DNA of 64,000 nt from Dromaius novaehollandiae. Lineage: Eukaryota > Chordata > Aves > Casuariiformes > Dromaiidae. Below the pieces are notes generated by a model. The model was given only the letters and a program-made list of their open reading frames with translations. It ran no database searches and had not been told where the DNA came from. The position numbers were made by a program, and so were the translations under genes. The first letter of the stretch is position 1. Each line of letters begins with the position of its first letter. The DNA is taken from positions 22,873,501-22,937,500 of the forward strand of contig NC_088110.1 of assembly GCF_036370855.1 (NCBI RefSeq). The letters run 5' to 3'. Shown piece after piece: positions 50,101 to 62,031 of this stretch.

Positions 50101-50544
50101 TTTCATTTGTGTTGAAGAAAACCTTAATTCATTTCAATAACTTGTTACAATAAATGAATTTTGGAAGGCTAAGTATGTGAATCAGGCAAAGTATTAAAGA
50201 GAGCTTAAATACATTACAAATCCCTTGGAAGTGATTTATGACATACTGGCGTGTTTGGCTATAATTGGTTAAAATGCAACAAGTGAAGTACGAGTGAAGT
50301 CTAGCATTGTGTAAATGGACAAAGTTTTAAAAGTCAAGCTTTGTTCTGGTTTGTTCCTTTTTAGTCTTTGAGGTGGAGGATGTCTCCCTTCAAGTTGAGG
50401 GCAGGGTTCTCTAATAATACTTGCAGTATGTGACATTATGAAACAGTAACTCTAGCACAGCTGTTTTATTATGTTATGACTGGCTGGTTACCAGGATTTC
50501 TCAGAAATGGCAAATATGATTTGCCAAAATGGCATCTGTATGCA

Positions 50545-50922
50545 CTAATGTATTGCCAGTTTTCTCAGGCGTGCTGCCACAGTCTGCATAGTCCCAACGG
50601 TTTTCACCATGATCGGCGTTGCGAATGACTCGGTATTGGCAGCGCTTTTATTTGGAGTAAACAGTTGTGATGCTGTGCGGTGTCCTCCCCTGGGGGGGGT
50701 GACGAGATGGGCTTCCACCGCGCGTGGCTCCTGCCGCAGCCGGTCCCGGCGTTCTTTGGTGTGCTCTATCGCATGCTGAAAAATTTGTGCTCCACCTGTC
50801 TGGTTTGATGGTTTTCCTGCGTTCAAGTGGAAGGAGGAAAGAGGAAAATCTTTACGCATAGTTGGATTTGATTCAGTGTCAATGTTAAGGGATGAATTAC
50901 CATTTCCATTGGTAAACCTCAA
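50545..50922 (-). other. CpG-dense antisense open frame in BANP intron 1, unrecognised
   Basis: A 125-codon open stretch on the minus strand. Its upstream codon is TTG, and the first in-frame ATG is at 50859-50857, giving 104 codons. The product would be basic and hydrophilic, with Thr-Pro motifs (VTPPR, LFTPNK, FATPIM) and a charged helical segment (HTKERRDRLRQE). I do not recognise it. About 18 CpGs fall in ~230 bases (50570-50800), far above the surrounding intron. It could be a processed gene copy, a decayed exon or a small regulatory CpG island. No poly(A) tract or splice context proves expression. Confidence 0.3.
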
Positions 50923-51981
50923 ATTCTCTCTTTAATATTTTTTTGCTTCAGGTTTTAAAAAAAACAACTGATCTTTGCCATTCGTTGTCCATCCTTCTGT
51001 AAACCGTGGGAAAGCACAGCTGTGGATGGTACCTGTGATTGTGATTGAGTTTCCCAGGCTGAAGGCTCCTCTTAATGCACTACCAGACAGCCTTGGCGGA
51101 GATTTCCGAAGGAGCAGGCTGAGAAGTATTTGGCTTTGAGATCAGCACCGTGTTCTGAAAATAGGTTCATCAGAATTGGGCTGTAGAAAAAACAGGCAGG
51201 TTCAATAGCCAAGAAAAAACTACTAAATTTTCATCCAAATCTAGCTGTAATTAGCTGCAGAAATGGTCCCTGGTCTCACAGAATGGTTATGAAGATTTTA
51301 GAGGCTTGTTAAAATTCATATGCGGAAGGATCTTGTGTTCATATGCATCTGTACAGATTGCAGTACTTGCAAAGCCAATGTGGTTTGGGAGCTTTGTATG
51401 CTATTGCAATGTCAAGCCTAAATACTGAAGTGTGATCACTTCCAAGAGCTAAGTAATTTGTAAATTAAAAGCCTGCAATTTAGGAATGGTCTTGCATACT
51501 TTTAAATCTTAAAATCAATTTAATTTTTTTTTATGCTGATGAGGTGCCAAGTGTCTGAAGCTAAATGCTTTCTTTATCCATTGGGAAAATGCAGAAAAGT
51601 TGAGCAAGGAAAGTTGCACTCTTGTCTTAGTCCTAATATAGAACGATCACTCAGAGGGTGATGCAGGTAGTTCAATCCTTGCCTCTTTGGAGCCAGTAAC
51701 AAATACAGTAGCAGGTAATACCACTGTATGTTCACTTCTGCTAGGAATTAGATTGCAATTCACTGTAACTCTCACAAAGATAATTTCCTAGAATCTTGTT
51801 TAGATGGTCACAACTCTTGGATGCTACCAGTTCATCTTGGATTTGAATCAGTAACCAACATATTCAATGTTGTTCTGTCTGTCACTGCCAGTACCTTTTA
51901 TAGAAGAAGAATCAAAAATAAATGCAATATTGATTTATCAACTATACCTTTATTAACATTCTTCTTGGTGCTGTTTTTCAG

Positions 51982-52121
51982 GATTGAATGACTTGTAAAT
52001 TTACTTATTTGGGTGCCTTCAGTGGTGTTTGACTGGATATTGTGGTTCTGAATGATGTCAGAACAGGATTTGGCAGATGTCGTTCAGATTGCTGTTGAAG
52101 ACTTGAATCCAGATAACCCAG
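51982..52121 (+). CDS. BANP: BANP exon 2 (start exon; coding from 52052)
   Basis: The acceptor is CTGTTTTTCAG and the donor CCAG|GTACAG. Coding begins at ATG ATG (52052-52057), giving MMSEQDLADVVQIAVEDLNP, then DNP and one base. This matches the N-terminus of vertebrate BANP. TGA at 52049-52051 is in frame and directly abuts the start, so no N-terminal extension is possible. A short upstream ORF lies in the same exon. Confidence 0.93.
51988..52032 (+). promoter_or_regulatory. Upstream ORF in the BANP 5' UTR (14 codons)
   Basis: ATG at 51988-51990 opens a 14-codon frame closed by TGA at 52030-52032, 19 bases before the BANP start. Its ATG has T at -3 (ATTGAATGA), a weak context, so leaky scanning is expected. 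It could still dampen BANP translation. Its effect is inferred. Confidence 0.6.
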
Positions 52122-55100
52122 GTACAGTAGAGATGGTAGTGGTGACATAAGAAAGAGCACTCATAGTATGGCCCATTAAAATGGGGGAAATCACTGCTAT
52201 GCTTTTTGTAGAAATGTAAAGCGGTGCTGCAAAATTTTTCTTGTCCAAGATGGACTCATTCAGGCTATATACCAAATTTCAATAACTTTACTTGTATATC
52301 TTCAATATTCTTTAAATCAGTTTTTCTTGTTTTCTTTAAAAGTCTTTATGCTGTCTGTTTTTGTGCAGAACTAGACCAGTTCCAAAAATCTATATTGAAA
52401 TATGGTCTCTAGCAAGCTTTTGGTTTTGTTCAGATTAAGTATCTGTTTTAGACTTCCCTTCAAATAAGAACTGACACCCATCTATTATGAATCTTTGTTT
52501 ATGAGGAAAAAATGTTCTACCAGTAAAATTATTAAAATTCCTTGTATGTATAATGAAATGACAGTAAAATTGAAAATTGCTTCTGAAGGAAAATATTGTG
52601 GTTTCCCTTACTTAAGCATTGATGTACTGAAGGAAAATGTCCATGTTAAAATCAGCTATAGACTTTGATCCTACGCTGTCATGTATATGCGAATAAGCAT
52701 TGGCTGAAAAACAGTAGCTACAGAGTATTGAAAATAAAAAAAATATATCAATTTTTTTTTATTCTGATGCAGAACAAAAAGCAGTTCTTTCAGAAATGTT
52801 CCCAAAGAGATGGAGGAGAAACTGAGACCCATCTCTCTCAGTCTAGCCAGTAACTTGGTGGTCAGGGCTATCACCTGTGATATGGTCAACCCCAAACAAG
52901 TCTGTCTTTGCTTGATTTGATAAAGGATTTGGAAAACCTGGTCAGGTTTCAGCTGTGAGGCTGTTTCAGGGTTCTACCTCTTGATTTTACCAGCAAGGCC
53001 TTTAATTTCTAATTTCAGTTCATTTTTGTTACTGTTTCTTCAAAATGTTTACCTTTAGATGAAAGGCTGTTACATCCTATAGGTCTGGATACCCAAGTGT
53101 TTATTTTGGAAAATTGCAGGGTTTTGTTCATCTATGCTGGCAGAAAATTACCCGTTCCTAAGCTGAGTGGAGTGTGGGTGAAATCCTGTATTTTTACAGA
53201 ATTTTACTAGTACTATTTATGGTTTTGCATAGGCGTGAGGCTTCAGTGTGGGAGAGGAGAGCTGCCTCAAGTTTACAGAGGGAAGGAAAGGAAAAGGGAG
53301 GCTGTCAAAGCAGAACAGCTGATGTGGCAACTCTGCTACCTCATGATAATTTCCTAGTAAATAAATCCAAACCAGTGCTTGAGTTTTACATCTTCAGTGC
53401 GGTCTTACATTTGGGTAAACGTGTTTTGAGAAGTGAATTGTCATATCATTAAGAAAAACACAAGTAAGCATAAATGAATGCATACAATAAGTTAACTAGA
53501 CTCCCTTTTAAGTGTCTATTTACTGTATTTTTGAGTCTTGCCCTCTTTTGTTGTAGGCTATGACCATGCTTTTTTTTTATTTGCAGTTGTGCTGGAAAAT
53601 CATGAAGTGACAGATGAAGATGTAGAGCCTGCTCTGAAACGTCAGCGTATAGAAATTAACTGCCAGGATCCGTCTATTAAGGTTATGATAATTCCTTTTT
53701 CTGTTTTTATTCATAATGCCAATTCAATTATCTTTATTTGGGGAAAAATATTAAAAGCAAATGATGTTTAAAAAAAAACCCCAAACAAATGAAGTTTAAA
53801 CACAATACTGGGATTATTCTTACCTCTCTTGTGAACGTTTGTGTGATCATTTTTCTGGATAAACTTTTAAATCCTGATGATTTAATCTTCCAGTGCAAAA
53901 TCAGTAGCCAAACTTTTGTATGCAATATAAAATTTCATTCAAAATTAATTCCTGTGGCTCAAATGTCACTATTCCTACATCTTTTTTTGGGAAAGTGAAT
54001 AAACTTGACCTGAAAGATGAACTTGATCTTATATCTGTTTTACAATATGCAGTTACTTCAGCATGTTTTAAGCTATTATTTTAAACTAATAACATTCTCT
54101 TTGTAATTCAGCTGCACTTAGTTCAGGCTCAGTAGCTCAGGCTTTTCTGTGCTTGCAAAACTTACTGCTGCCACTAGTGTTTTTTAGTAATGTTTTTGTC
54201 TTGCAGCATAAACATATGAGTAGTATTTTACTGCCATGCACATTTAGTAGTATGTAATTCTGCATTCTTGGAATTGTCACAAAAACGGAAGCTCTGTATT
54301 AAGAGAGTGCTGGGGCAGCAGCATTGTAAAACAGCTTCATGGGTGTAAATTGTAGCTGTAGCCACAAGATGGCATGGTTGCTGTTTGCAGGGGAGAATGT
54401 GTGTCTAACATCAACCTTTACTGGTCTGTTTTTCTCCCAGAAAAACCCAATTAGAATATACTTATTTTTAAAATAGAATTGCTTAGGAAAACAGATTTTA
54501 TTTATTTACTTTTCTTGATTTGCTGTTCAGAAGGAAACTAGAGTGAGTGTTATTTATTGTATCTGAAATTATTTGTGTTGCTATTTCTACTGTAATCATC
54601 TGAATTTATCTGTTTGAGCATGAAAATATCTTATTTAACTTTATCCAACAGGATGCTTTCATGGATTTATAATCCTTTTGTTTTTAAATATATCAAATGA
54701 AGGTTTTGGCATGCCATTTTAAATTGTTTTGTGGTGTATAAAATCATACTAACAAAGTGCTCAGGTGACAATGTGTTTGGCTTGGATGCTTTTGGCTTCT
54801 ACATAAAGGACTGGAAGAATCTGAGAATGCTAAAATGCTCCAGGATGTCATCAGCTTTATACACAGATGAATTTTGTTACTAGGCACCTTGCTAGTACCT
54901 TTAGAATTGTTCTCCAGTCACATTTATCTGCGGCTTGCTTATGTGTATGTTGCTGGAGATAAATGCAAAGTCTTTAAAAACAGTTTCTTTTGCGCTCTCC
55001 CCTTTCTAGTCATTCCTGTATTCCATTAACCAGACAATATGCCTGCGGTTGGATAGCATTGAGGCAAAGTTGCTGGCACTAGAGGCTACCTGTAAGTCCT

Positions 55101-55209
55101 TGGAGGAGAAGCTGGACCTTGTCATGAACAAACAGCATAGCCCTATCCAAGTCCCCATGGTGGCAGGTTCTCCTCTTGGCGCTACCCAGACGTGCAATAA
55201 AGTACGATG
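52052..55209 (+). CDS. BANP: BANP, BEN-domain nuclear protein / SMAR1 (5' part of CDS, codons 1-121)
   Basis: BANP is a nuclear DNA-binding protein that recognises unmethylated TCTCGCGAGA at CpG-island promoters, opens chromatin and activates essential genes. It is also described as the matrix-associated regulator SMAR1. Joined coding exons in the window: 52052-52121, 53587-53681 and 55010-55209, total 365 nt. The N-terminal acidic segment, a KRQR basic patch and the coiled coil (about residues 66-98) are visible. The DNA-binding BEN domain is encoded further right, outside the window. The gene is therefore incomplete here through truncation of the window, not damage. Confidence 0.94.
52122..53586 (+). 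other. BANP intron 2
   Basis: AT-rich intron with GT-AG ends. It contains a poly-T/A-rich patch near 52735-52765 but no recognisable gene or repeat family. Confidence 0.6.
53587..53681 (+). CDS. BANP: BANP coding exon 3
   Basis: A 95-nt exon after a strong acceptor (a T run ending TTGCAG). It encodes VVLENHEVTDEDVEPALKRQ and then RIEINCQDPSIK, a close match to BANP. The basic KRQR patch may contribute to nuclear localisation. The donor AAG|GTTATG is weak at +3 to +5. The exon ends in phase 0 at codon 55. Confidence 0.93.
53682..55009 (+). other. BANP intron 3
   Basis: AT-rich intron with GT-AG ends. No gene, RNA gene or repeat was recognised. Confidence 0.6.
55010..55209 (+). CDS. BANP: BANP coding exon 4 (coiled coil)
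   Basis: A 200-nt exon, acceptor CCTTTCTAG and donor GATG|GTAAGA, encoding codons 56-121 plus two bases. SFLYSINQTICLRLDSIEAK begins a heptad-like helix continuing through LEATCKSLEEKLDLV, the BANP coiled coil, probably used for dimerisation. NKQHSPIQVPMVAGSPLGAT follows. It matches BANP almost residue for residue. The next exon should begin with the third base of the Cys codon and is beyond the window. Confidence 0.95.
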
Positions 55210-55639
55210 GTAAGAAAAGAACAGATTACTCATCAGTGTGCTTTTTAAAATAACCCGAGTCCATTTCTCTGGCATCATCAAGCTCTGCAGCATTCTGTAT
55301 AGCTGTCAGGAGCTTCATATGCTGTTCAAGAATGTAAAATTAATTTATCTTTAAGGTAAGCGTTGTGCCAGTTTCATGATGTTACTGCTAGTTAGAATGA
55401 GACTAAACACGTCAGACTGGTCCATGCTTGCAACTATTTCCACACTCTGTTTTGACTTAAACCAGACTGATTCATCCTTCCTTTGGAAAAGTCGCATTAA
55501 CTATTTTAGACAGGTTTTTTTGGACTTGCTTTGCTTTTATTTATGTGGCTGTTTGAGTTAATGATTTTATAACTGCATTTCTTCATGCCTCTAGTTATTT
55601 CTCATTTTAGTTTTATGAAAAAATATAATTGAGTTTTAG

Positions 55640-56180
55640 TTTTATGTGCTTGTTTTCTGTAATCTCTCAGCGAAATGATATCTCTGTTTTTCTGGATTAG
55701 ATGTTGGAGATGGAAAAGATCTATTAAATAATCTAATCCACTCGATGCAAATGCAGATTTGGCCTGGAATGCCTTCATGTATGTGTTGTCTAATATGGCT
55801 TTAAATATCTTAACTCTCGATGTATCTATCATTTTACCATGTAGATTATTCCAGCCCAAGGAGTACATTTTTCAAGAGGGTTTTTTTGTCTAGTAACATT
55901 TCACTCAATTCATATGTTTATTAACCTTTTCCTAGGTATACTTCTCTAAATAATTCGTTTTTATTCTCCATTATGACTATGTAATCTTCACATACAGGTC
56001 GCGTGTGTCATACCATTCTAGTCAAGATATGCTGACTTAATTCATCTTTTGTCAGTCAGTTTCTCCAGCTTCTGATCTTTTTCATCATTCTCTCTGGACT
56101 TTAATGCCTGAATGTTATTCTGAATATATTTCTGATATGTTGTACTCAGTACACTATCCAAGGGGTGCTAGAGCTATATA
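55640..56180 (-). mobile_element. Ancient CR1/L3-like LINE 3' end
   Basis: On the minus strand the order of segments follows the 3' end of CR1/L3-type ORF2. First is a region resembling the 'phenylalanine-tryptophan ... leucine-glutamate-lysine' stretch after the reverse transcriptase (56150-56040). Next, GWNNLHGKMID (near 55858-55826) and IFKAIL correspond to the C-terminal 'NxLP..VV...S...FK..LD' block. Many stops and frameshifts show great age. It starts about 430 bases after BANP exon 4. Confidence 0.55.
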
Positions 56181-57178
56181 GAAAAAACTATTTATTTCCT
56201 TGCTTTGTGCTGTAGGGCACATCCATGGGAGGTAAGAAAATGAAAACAAACCGCAAACATTGCCTTTTTCTATTAGACCACTGTTTGCTTACTGTCATGT
56301 GTATTTTCCTGTTAGTATTGCCACTTTTATAATAGGTATTTTAAGATACAAAATGTATCTCAAGTTTATAATTTCATTTTATTATGGTATCTTTCAGTTC
56401 ATGCAGTTATGAAAGATGATGGAATATGATCTTACTACCGTAAAAAATTCAAAGTTGAAGATTTTACAGTGAGAAGGGTCCAGTGGGCTCATGTAGCTGC
56501 ATCTGTTGCACAATGCAAACTCTGTCACCCCACTATTGTTCATTGAGTGTGATTACTTCTAATTAATATAATCTAATTTTTAGAAAGATACCTAATCTGT
56601 ATTTAAAAATCTGAAATGAACACAACCCAGTGTGTGGTGTTCTCTTTTAAAAGTTCAGATGTCCTTTTCATTGTTTAAATTTGAGTAGTGTCTGCTGCTT
56701 TTGCTTTAACAGTCACCAATCAGGTTAGGAACAGTTGATGCGTCCTCCTACTTTTACAAAACAAATTTCCTTTTTTTAGATGTCCAAATGCAATGTTTAG
56801 ACTCCAGTCTTCCTTTATTGGCCTTTGTTCTTGTGCTGGTGATGATCATCCTGATCAAATAATATAATATGATGAATTAAAGCAGTGAATACTTTCCTCT
56901 TTTAATAAATTTTACTATTTTGAGTTTCTTACGGGATTTGTGTCAGACCTGAGATTGAGGGTTTGGTTTTTTTCCGGTGGCCATCAGAAATATGTGTCTT
57001 AATGGTGAGCTTGGTTTAATACTTTGTTTTAGGTGTACAGTCTTATGATGATTGCTTCTCAGACAGTCTGAGCATAATTTAGGTAGAAGTCTTGAAGACT
57101 TCAGGTTCTCTGCCCCATTTATTTGTGTTATTATAAAGTTATATGTTATCAAATGCATCTTGCTAATGAATCATTGAG

Positions 57179-57198
57179 TTTTTTTTTTTTTTTTTTCC
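57179..57198. repeat. Poly-T tract, 20 bases
   Basis: Uninterrupted homopolymer. It has no adjacent element that I can identify. Confidence 0.9.
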
Positions 57199-60100
57199 AA
57201 TCTGTGGCTTGAGTGACTCAAAATAAAAGTTGCATATTTCCAGATGGTATGTGTGTTTAACTTACAGATCCTTTTGGCATTAATAATACTTCAATTTCAC
57301 AGTGATAGAATGTATCATTAAATTCCCTGTCTCTCTACCATAAAAACCTTTTTCAGTTGTTGATTACTTCCAATTAAAAACCTACCTTGAGTGCTCTATT
57401 GTATCAACCCTCTGTTTGTGTTCTTTCCTCCTCCCCTTAAATCCCAGTTGTCTGTGGAGAGCTGCCAGCTTGAGGTAGTATTTTGGATAGTAATCATATT
57501 CTGTACCCGAATGAGATTCTTCAGCCCCCTTCTCCTCCTCCTGCCACTACAACAGTGCCAGCCTCACTGCTCTTAACAAAAACACTGTAGTTAGCAAAGG
57601 CATGTCAACCAGATGTGCTACATTGTCAGCAAAGCATACTTGCATTCTTTTTTCAGTAAATACCCAAATATTTTTGATCTTCTCCCTTCCACACTACTGT
57701 GAATTTTGTTTACTTTTTTTTTTGTAATTTAGTTACTTGCGTTAATTTGATACAGATTTAACATAATCAGAACTCATGTTACAGCACTGCACATGGTAAA
57801 GTATACAAGTTACAAATTTGCGCAGGTCAGTTTGATTGTTCTGGTGCTTTTTTAAAAAAATGACTTCCCTAGGACAGTTTCAAATGTACCTAGGCATCAC
57901 ATGATGAGCACGAGGAAACCTGGACACGGGAGCCTTTTCCTGTGTCATCTTGTGGTGGAATTGTATAGTTACAGCGTGCCAGGTGAACTCACAGCTAGGC
58001 ATTACGGCCTGCCATGAGTGTGACGTGGAACTTTCTGCCGCGTATAGCATCGTACGCTGGCTGTTTCTAAGATGGAGTGGTAAAGCATAATCTGTCCACA
58101 GAATTGCATTGTGGAGGCAGGAGTCTCCCTTTGGTAATAATTGTCAGATTTAAATTCAATGTTAAATTATTTTCTAGTAAATTTAACATGTTGATTTATT
58201 GGGATAACACAGTTTTTTGTGCGCCAAACTGTTGTTTCCAAGTTTTAAAAATTCCAATTAGGGAAATGAAGCAGAAGTTTCAAGGAGACTTGCAATAAAT
58301 CAGGGACTACCCTATGTTATTAGCTCCCAGGACAGAAATGCACTGCATTTCAGAGTCTCATTCAGCTTTCTGTCTCATTATTAAACACACAAGAAATGAG
58401 TGGAAATCTTCCAACATCCTTTTCTGTGTGTGTGAAGGTTTGCTGATGTTTCTTGGAAAAGTACAAAGTGTTGAATTTAAGTTACTTAACTACAGTACTG
58501 CCTACTGCTCTTGATATTTTGAATGAGTGTATCTTCATGAAAGCTGGCTTGTGTCCTCCGAATTCTTCTGTTCCTGTTGTTGACTCTGATCTGCTGTTAT
58601 GGTACTTCATCATACAGCAACGAATTGCATTGCAGATATGGAAGCAAATAAAGGGCTTGTGGTCCTGTGTAATGAGTAATTTGTATAAAGAGTTGGGACA
58701 CTGAGGAAAAATACGCTAACTTTTAGATCTCCATGTAAGAAGTTTAAGCTACAGCAAAAACTAACAGGAGAAAGCTTCTGAAAGAAAGTCTTCCGGAAAT
58801 TGAGAGATGTGAACTGGTTGGGGGAAAAATGGTAGGCAGTAAACAAGATTGAGAGACTTGTAGCGGTTGTATTTCAGTAAGTTGTTCCATAAATAGCAGT
58901 ACTAAAGAAGCCTGGTTTCCTATAGGCTTTTGTCCTGTGTTCTCCACCTTTTCACTGGATGAGCCCCACGTTCCCTGTATGGTCTATGACACCTCCCCAC
59001 TGCAGTATTTTGAAATCTTTCATGTTATTCCCATGGTCTCCTGCCCTGTCTCCCATTCCTTCCTGATGTTGCCTAAACACCAGACTGTACAACTAGTGCC
59101 GTTTTGTCCCAGATGACCTTTTTTTGGATATCCAGCTAATCGAGACATATTATGGATAGTTACTAATCCAAGGTAGGCATGTGCTACTGCTACAGCTAGC
59201 TGTTGTGGGATAACAGGTGAGGACTTGCTGACTTTCTGTTAGTGGGGTGTTGAATTTGAGTTTGGCTTAACCCCGGCCTCAGATTTTATGGACGCTAAAA
59301 GGCATTTAGTATCTTTCAGGCCTCTTTCTTTTTGTCAGATTTGGTTGTAATAGCTCAGCAGTTCCCAAAATTATTAGTTGGGCTTGGAGAAATGGCATAA
59401 TTGTTAGGAGTCTCATTTTCTTTGGAAACAAAACTAAAAAAGAATTTTAGAAAATGTTTCCTCAATGTTCAGCGGCTGTTGCTCAAAAATATGTGGTTGT
59501 CGGGATTATTTACAAAGCCATAGTGTTAATACACAGGGGGTTTTGTTTCTTTTATTTGGAGGAAAGAGTGTCGGAGGGTTTCAAAACTGGTAGGATGGAA
59601 GGAAGGAGGACCTCAGTTTGCAGAGTTGTGTTGAACTCTGGAGCTTTAAAATAGCCAAGAACAGTAGCATAAAATTGAGTAAATTACTAATGGGAGTATG
59701 TGTATTGTTCCAGTGTTCTGAGCCTTCTCTGGCTTTGTTCAGTATTAGTCCTGCTTTTCTGTCCAGGATGTGATTGTCTCTCTTCCTCTGCCTTCAACAT
59801 TTCCTGGCAATATGACTATTAAAAAAAAAATCTCTTACTTTTTTTCTTTATGAGGTGCTATGCTGGTCAAAAATTCCGGTAGCTGCTGAAAAGTTTCTTG
59901 GATAGCATAACTAGTTCAGCAGCTGATGGCCTGTCAGTATGGCAGCCTCAAAGGCTAAGTTTGAAATTTAGGATGTGCCCAGGTGATAAGATTTATAAAT
60001 TGAGAAACCTACTGTATGACAGTGCAACTAAAATCACATCTATCCACTTTTTAAAGAATATATTTCCTCTGAAAGACAGCAGTTCAGAAATAGTGTTACT

Positions 60101-61988
60101 GTCTTCAAATGTGTTTCCATTAACCATTTTTTAACTGGCTAAGCCCAAGTGTAAATGGTTCAGGTAGATTGCTTCAGATGTTCTGGCTTCACCTAACTCT
60201 CCTTTATTTGTTTTTCTAGATATTTTCTGTAAATGTTAAATTGTATAAATCGACTGTCTGTCTTTAAGGATATTATTTTGAAAATTTTTGTCGGGGGTAA
60301 TTGTAATTGGTGGAAAACAGCTTTTGAAATGTATTAATTCTAGAGAGGATTTAAACTTAATTGGTATTTTCTTCAAACTTAATCATAAAAATGTTACTGA
60401 AGAAATACAGAAATTTGTATGTCAGTGGAGTTTTTCTTTAGTTAAGATATTTTTCTTTGAACCTTTGTTATGGTAAAATTGAAATACTGACCTCATACAT
60501 CTGATTTTTTACCATATGCATTTGGGGCTAACTGATCAAGTATGCTGATCGTTAAGTATAGAGAGACAATTTCATATATTTTTGCCTTTAAGGGGAACTA
60601 GAGAGTTAAATGGAATGGCAAATTAAATGGCAAACTAAATGGTGTTCTTGAACAGGACTTGCTCATGTTGGTGGGCCAGAGATTAGCTTATTAGAATGGA
60701 GCTGCTGCAGATAACCTTGCCTGCAGTCAGTTTATGGTGTTGGTAGGTTCATTCAGCTTGTTTTAGAAAACAGCATTTGTCATTTTTGTTTTAAGACACA
60801 AGCTTTTTTAGATACAAAATAAGGCTGGACACAGTTTTACTACCAGATGAGATGTACAAACTTGCTTTATTTTTGTCAGTGTAGATTGTTAATATGTTCT
60901 ATCGTTAACGTTAATTAATAGCGTGTGCTAAGTGTTGATCAGTGGGTTTGTTCTTCTGCTTTGTCTGCAGTATGCCAGTTGGCAAGCTTTTTGGCTACAG
61001 ATTTGTCAAGTTCAAGATGTGTATATCTAGTGTGTGACTGTTTGTTTACAAGTTGTTTTTTGTTCAAGTAATACAGAACTTAAAAGGGAGATGATTTTAA
61101 ATGAAGTTGTAAAACAGTGGGGGGAAAAAAAAGAATTATAGGATAGCTGTTCTGGATTTAGCTAAACTGTTGCTGCCCCTGCATAGAGTGCTTTAGGGAG
61201 AAGAAAAAAAAGTAAGTATATATGAAAACATTTGCAAGAAACCTAATCAAGGTATTGGTATAAAAAACAAATTATACCTAGAATCTTAAGGAAAGGTAAT
61301 TACATTTTTTTTTCTGTGAATTACAAACCCCTTAACCAACCTATTTTCATCTTATCAGGTGTTGAATAGCTTTTTCATTTTTGTTGCACTTTTATCATAA
61401 GGACTTTTATTGATTATAATAAACTATCCTAACATGCTAATCCAGGCTTTTAAAAACAAATGTAATTCTTTGGTTCTTATCACTAAGTAGTGGTTTTTGA
61501 GTCTCTGGGGTATATAGTTAACCTCTTTCCCACATTTACAGCAGTTAATACTATAATTCATTAGGTGATGTAAACCACTCTCCAAGTTTAGTTTATGGTT
61601 GTTTTTTTCTTCTTTCCTTCTTTAATGGTAAATTAACATTATAAATGTTCTGGAATGTTAATATCTCTAACTGAAGTTAACAGCTAACTGTCTCTTTCTG
61701 GAAATATACCATTTTCAAGCCTGAAAAACCTCAATTTGCAGTAAGAAATTATTACTATTTGCTATTATTATTTACTATTATTATTATTTACATTGCCAGT
61801 ATTGCAAAAGATGTATGGTATGTGTTTTATTGTACAGCTTATTTTCAAGTTGCAGGTATGTTACTCTGCCTGCTGTGAGCCTGATATCATGCCCTGAGAT
61901 TAGGCCTAAAAAATATTTCTCTGGAAGCAGACTCAGCCCTCAAGAAACCTCAACAGCCAGCTTTGCAAAAGATGTAAAATGAAGCCAT

Positions 61989-61989
<1 letters not shown>

Positions 61990-62027
<38 letters not shown>
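61990..62027. repeat. Poly-T tract, 38 bases
   Basis: The longest homopolymer in the window. On the minus strand it would be a 38-base A tail, but no AATAAA lies just upstream of it and no retrocopy is recognisable beside it. The length is likely polymorphic and error-prone in sequencing. Confidence 0.9.

Positions 62028-62031
<4 letters not shown>

Larger units (their letters stand above)
36028..51981 (+). other. BANP intron 1 (5' UTR intron)
   Basis: About 16 kb. It begins in the G-rich CpG island and becomes AT-rich after ~36.8 kb. It holds a 14-base C run (43773-43786), a 12-bp-stem palindrome (45870-45897), a suspected old repeat (46840-47170), a GC-richer patch (48610-48870), a possible cassette exon (50033) and a CpG-dense antisense open frame (50545-50922). 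Further 5' UTR exons may be hidden here. No independent gene is confirmed. Confidence 0.5.
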
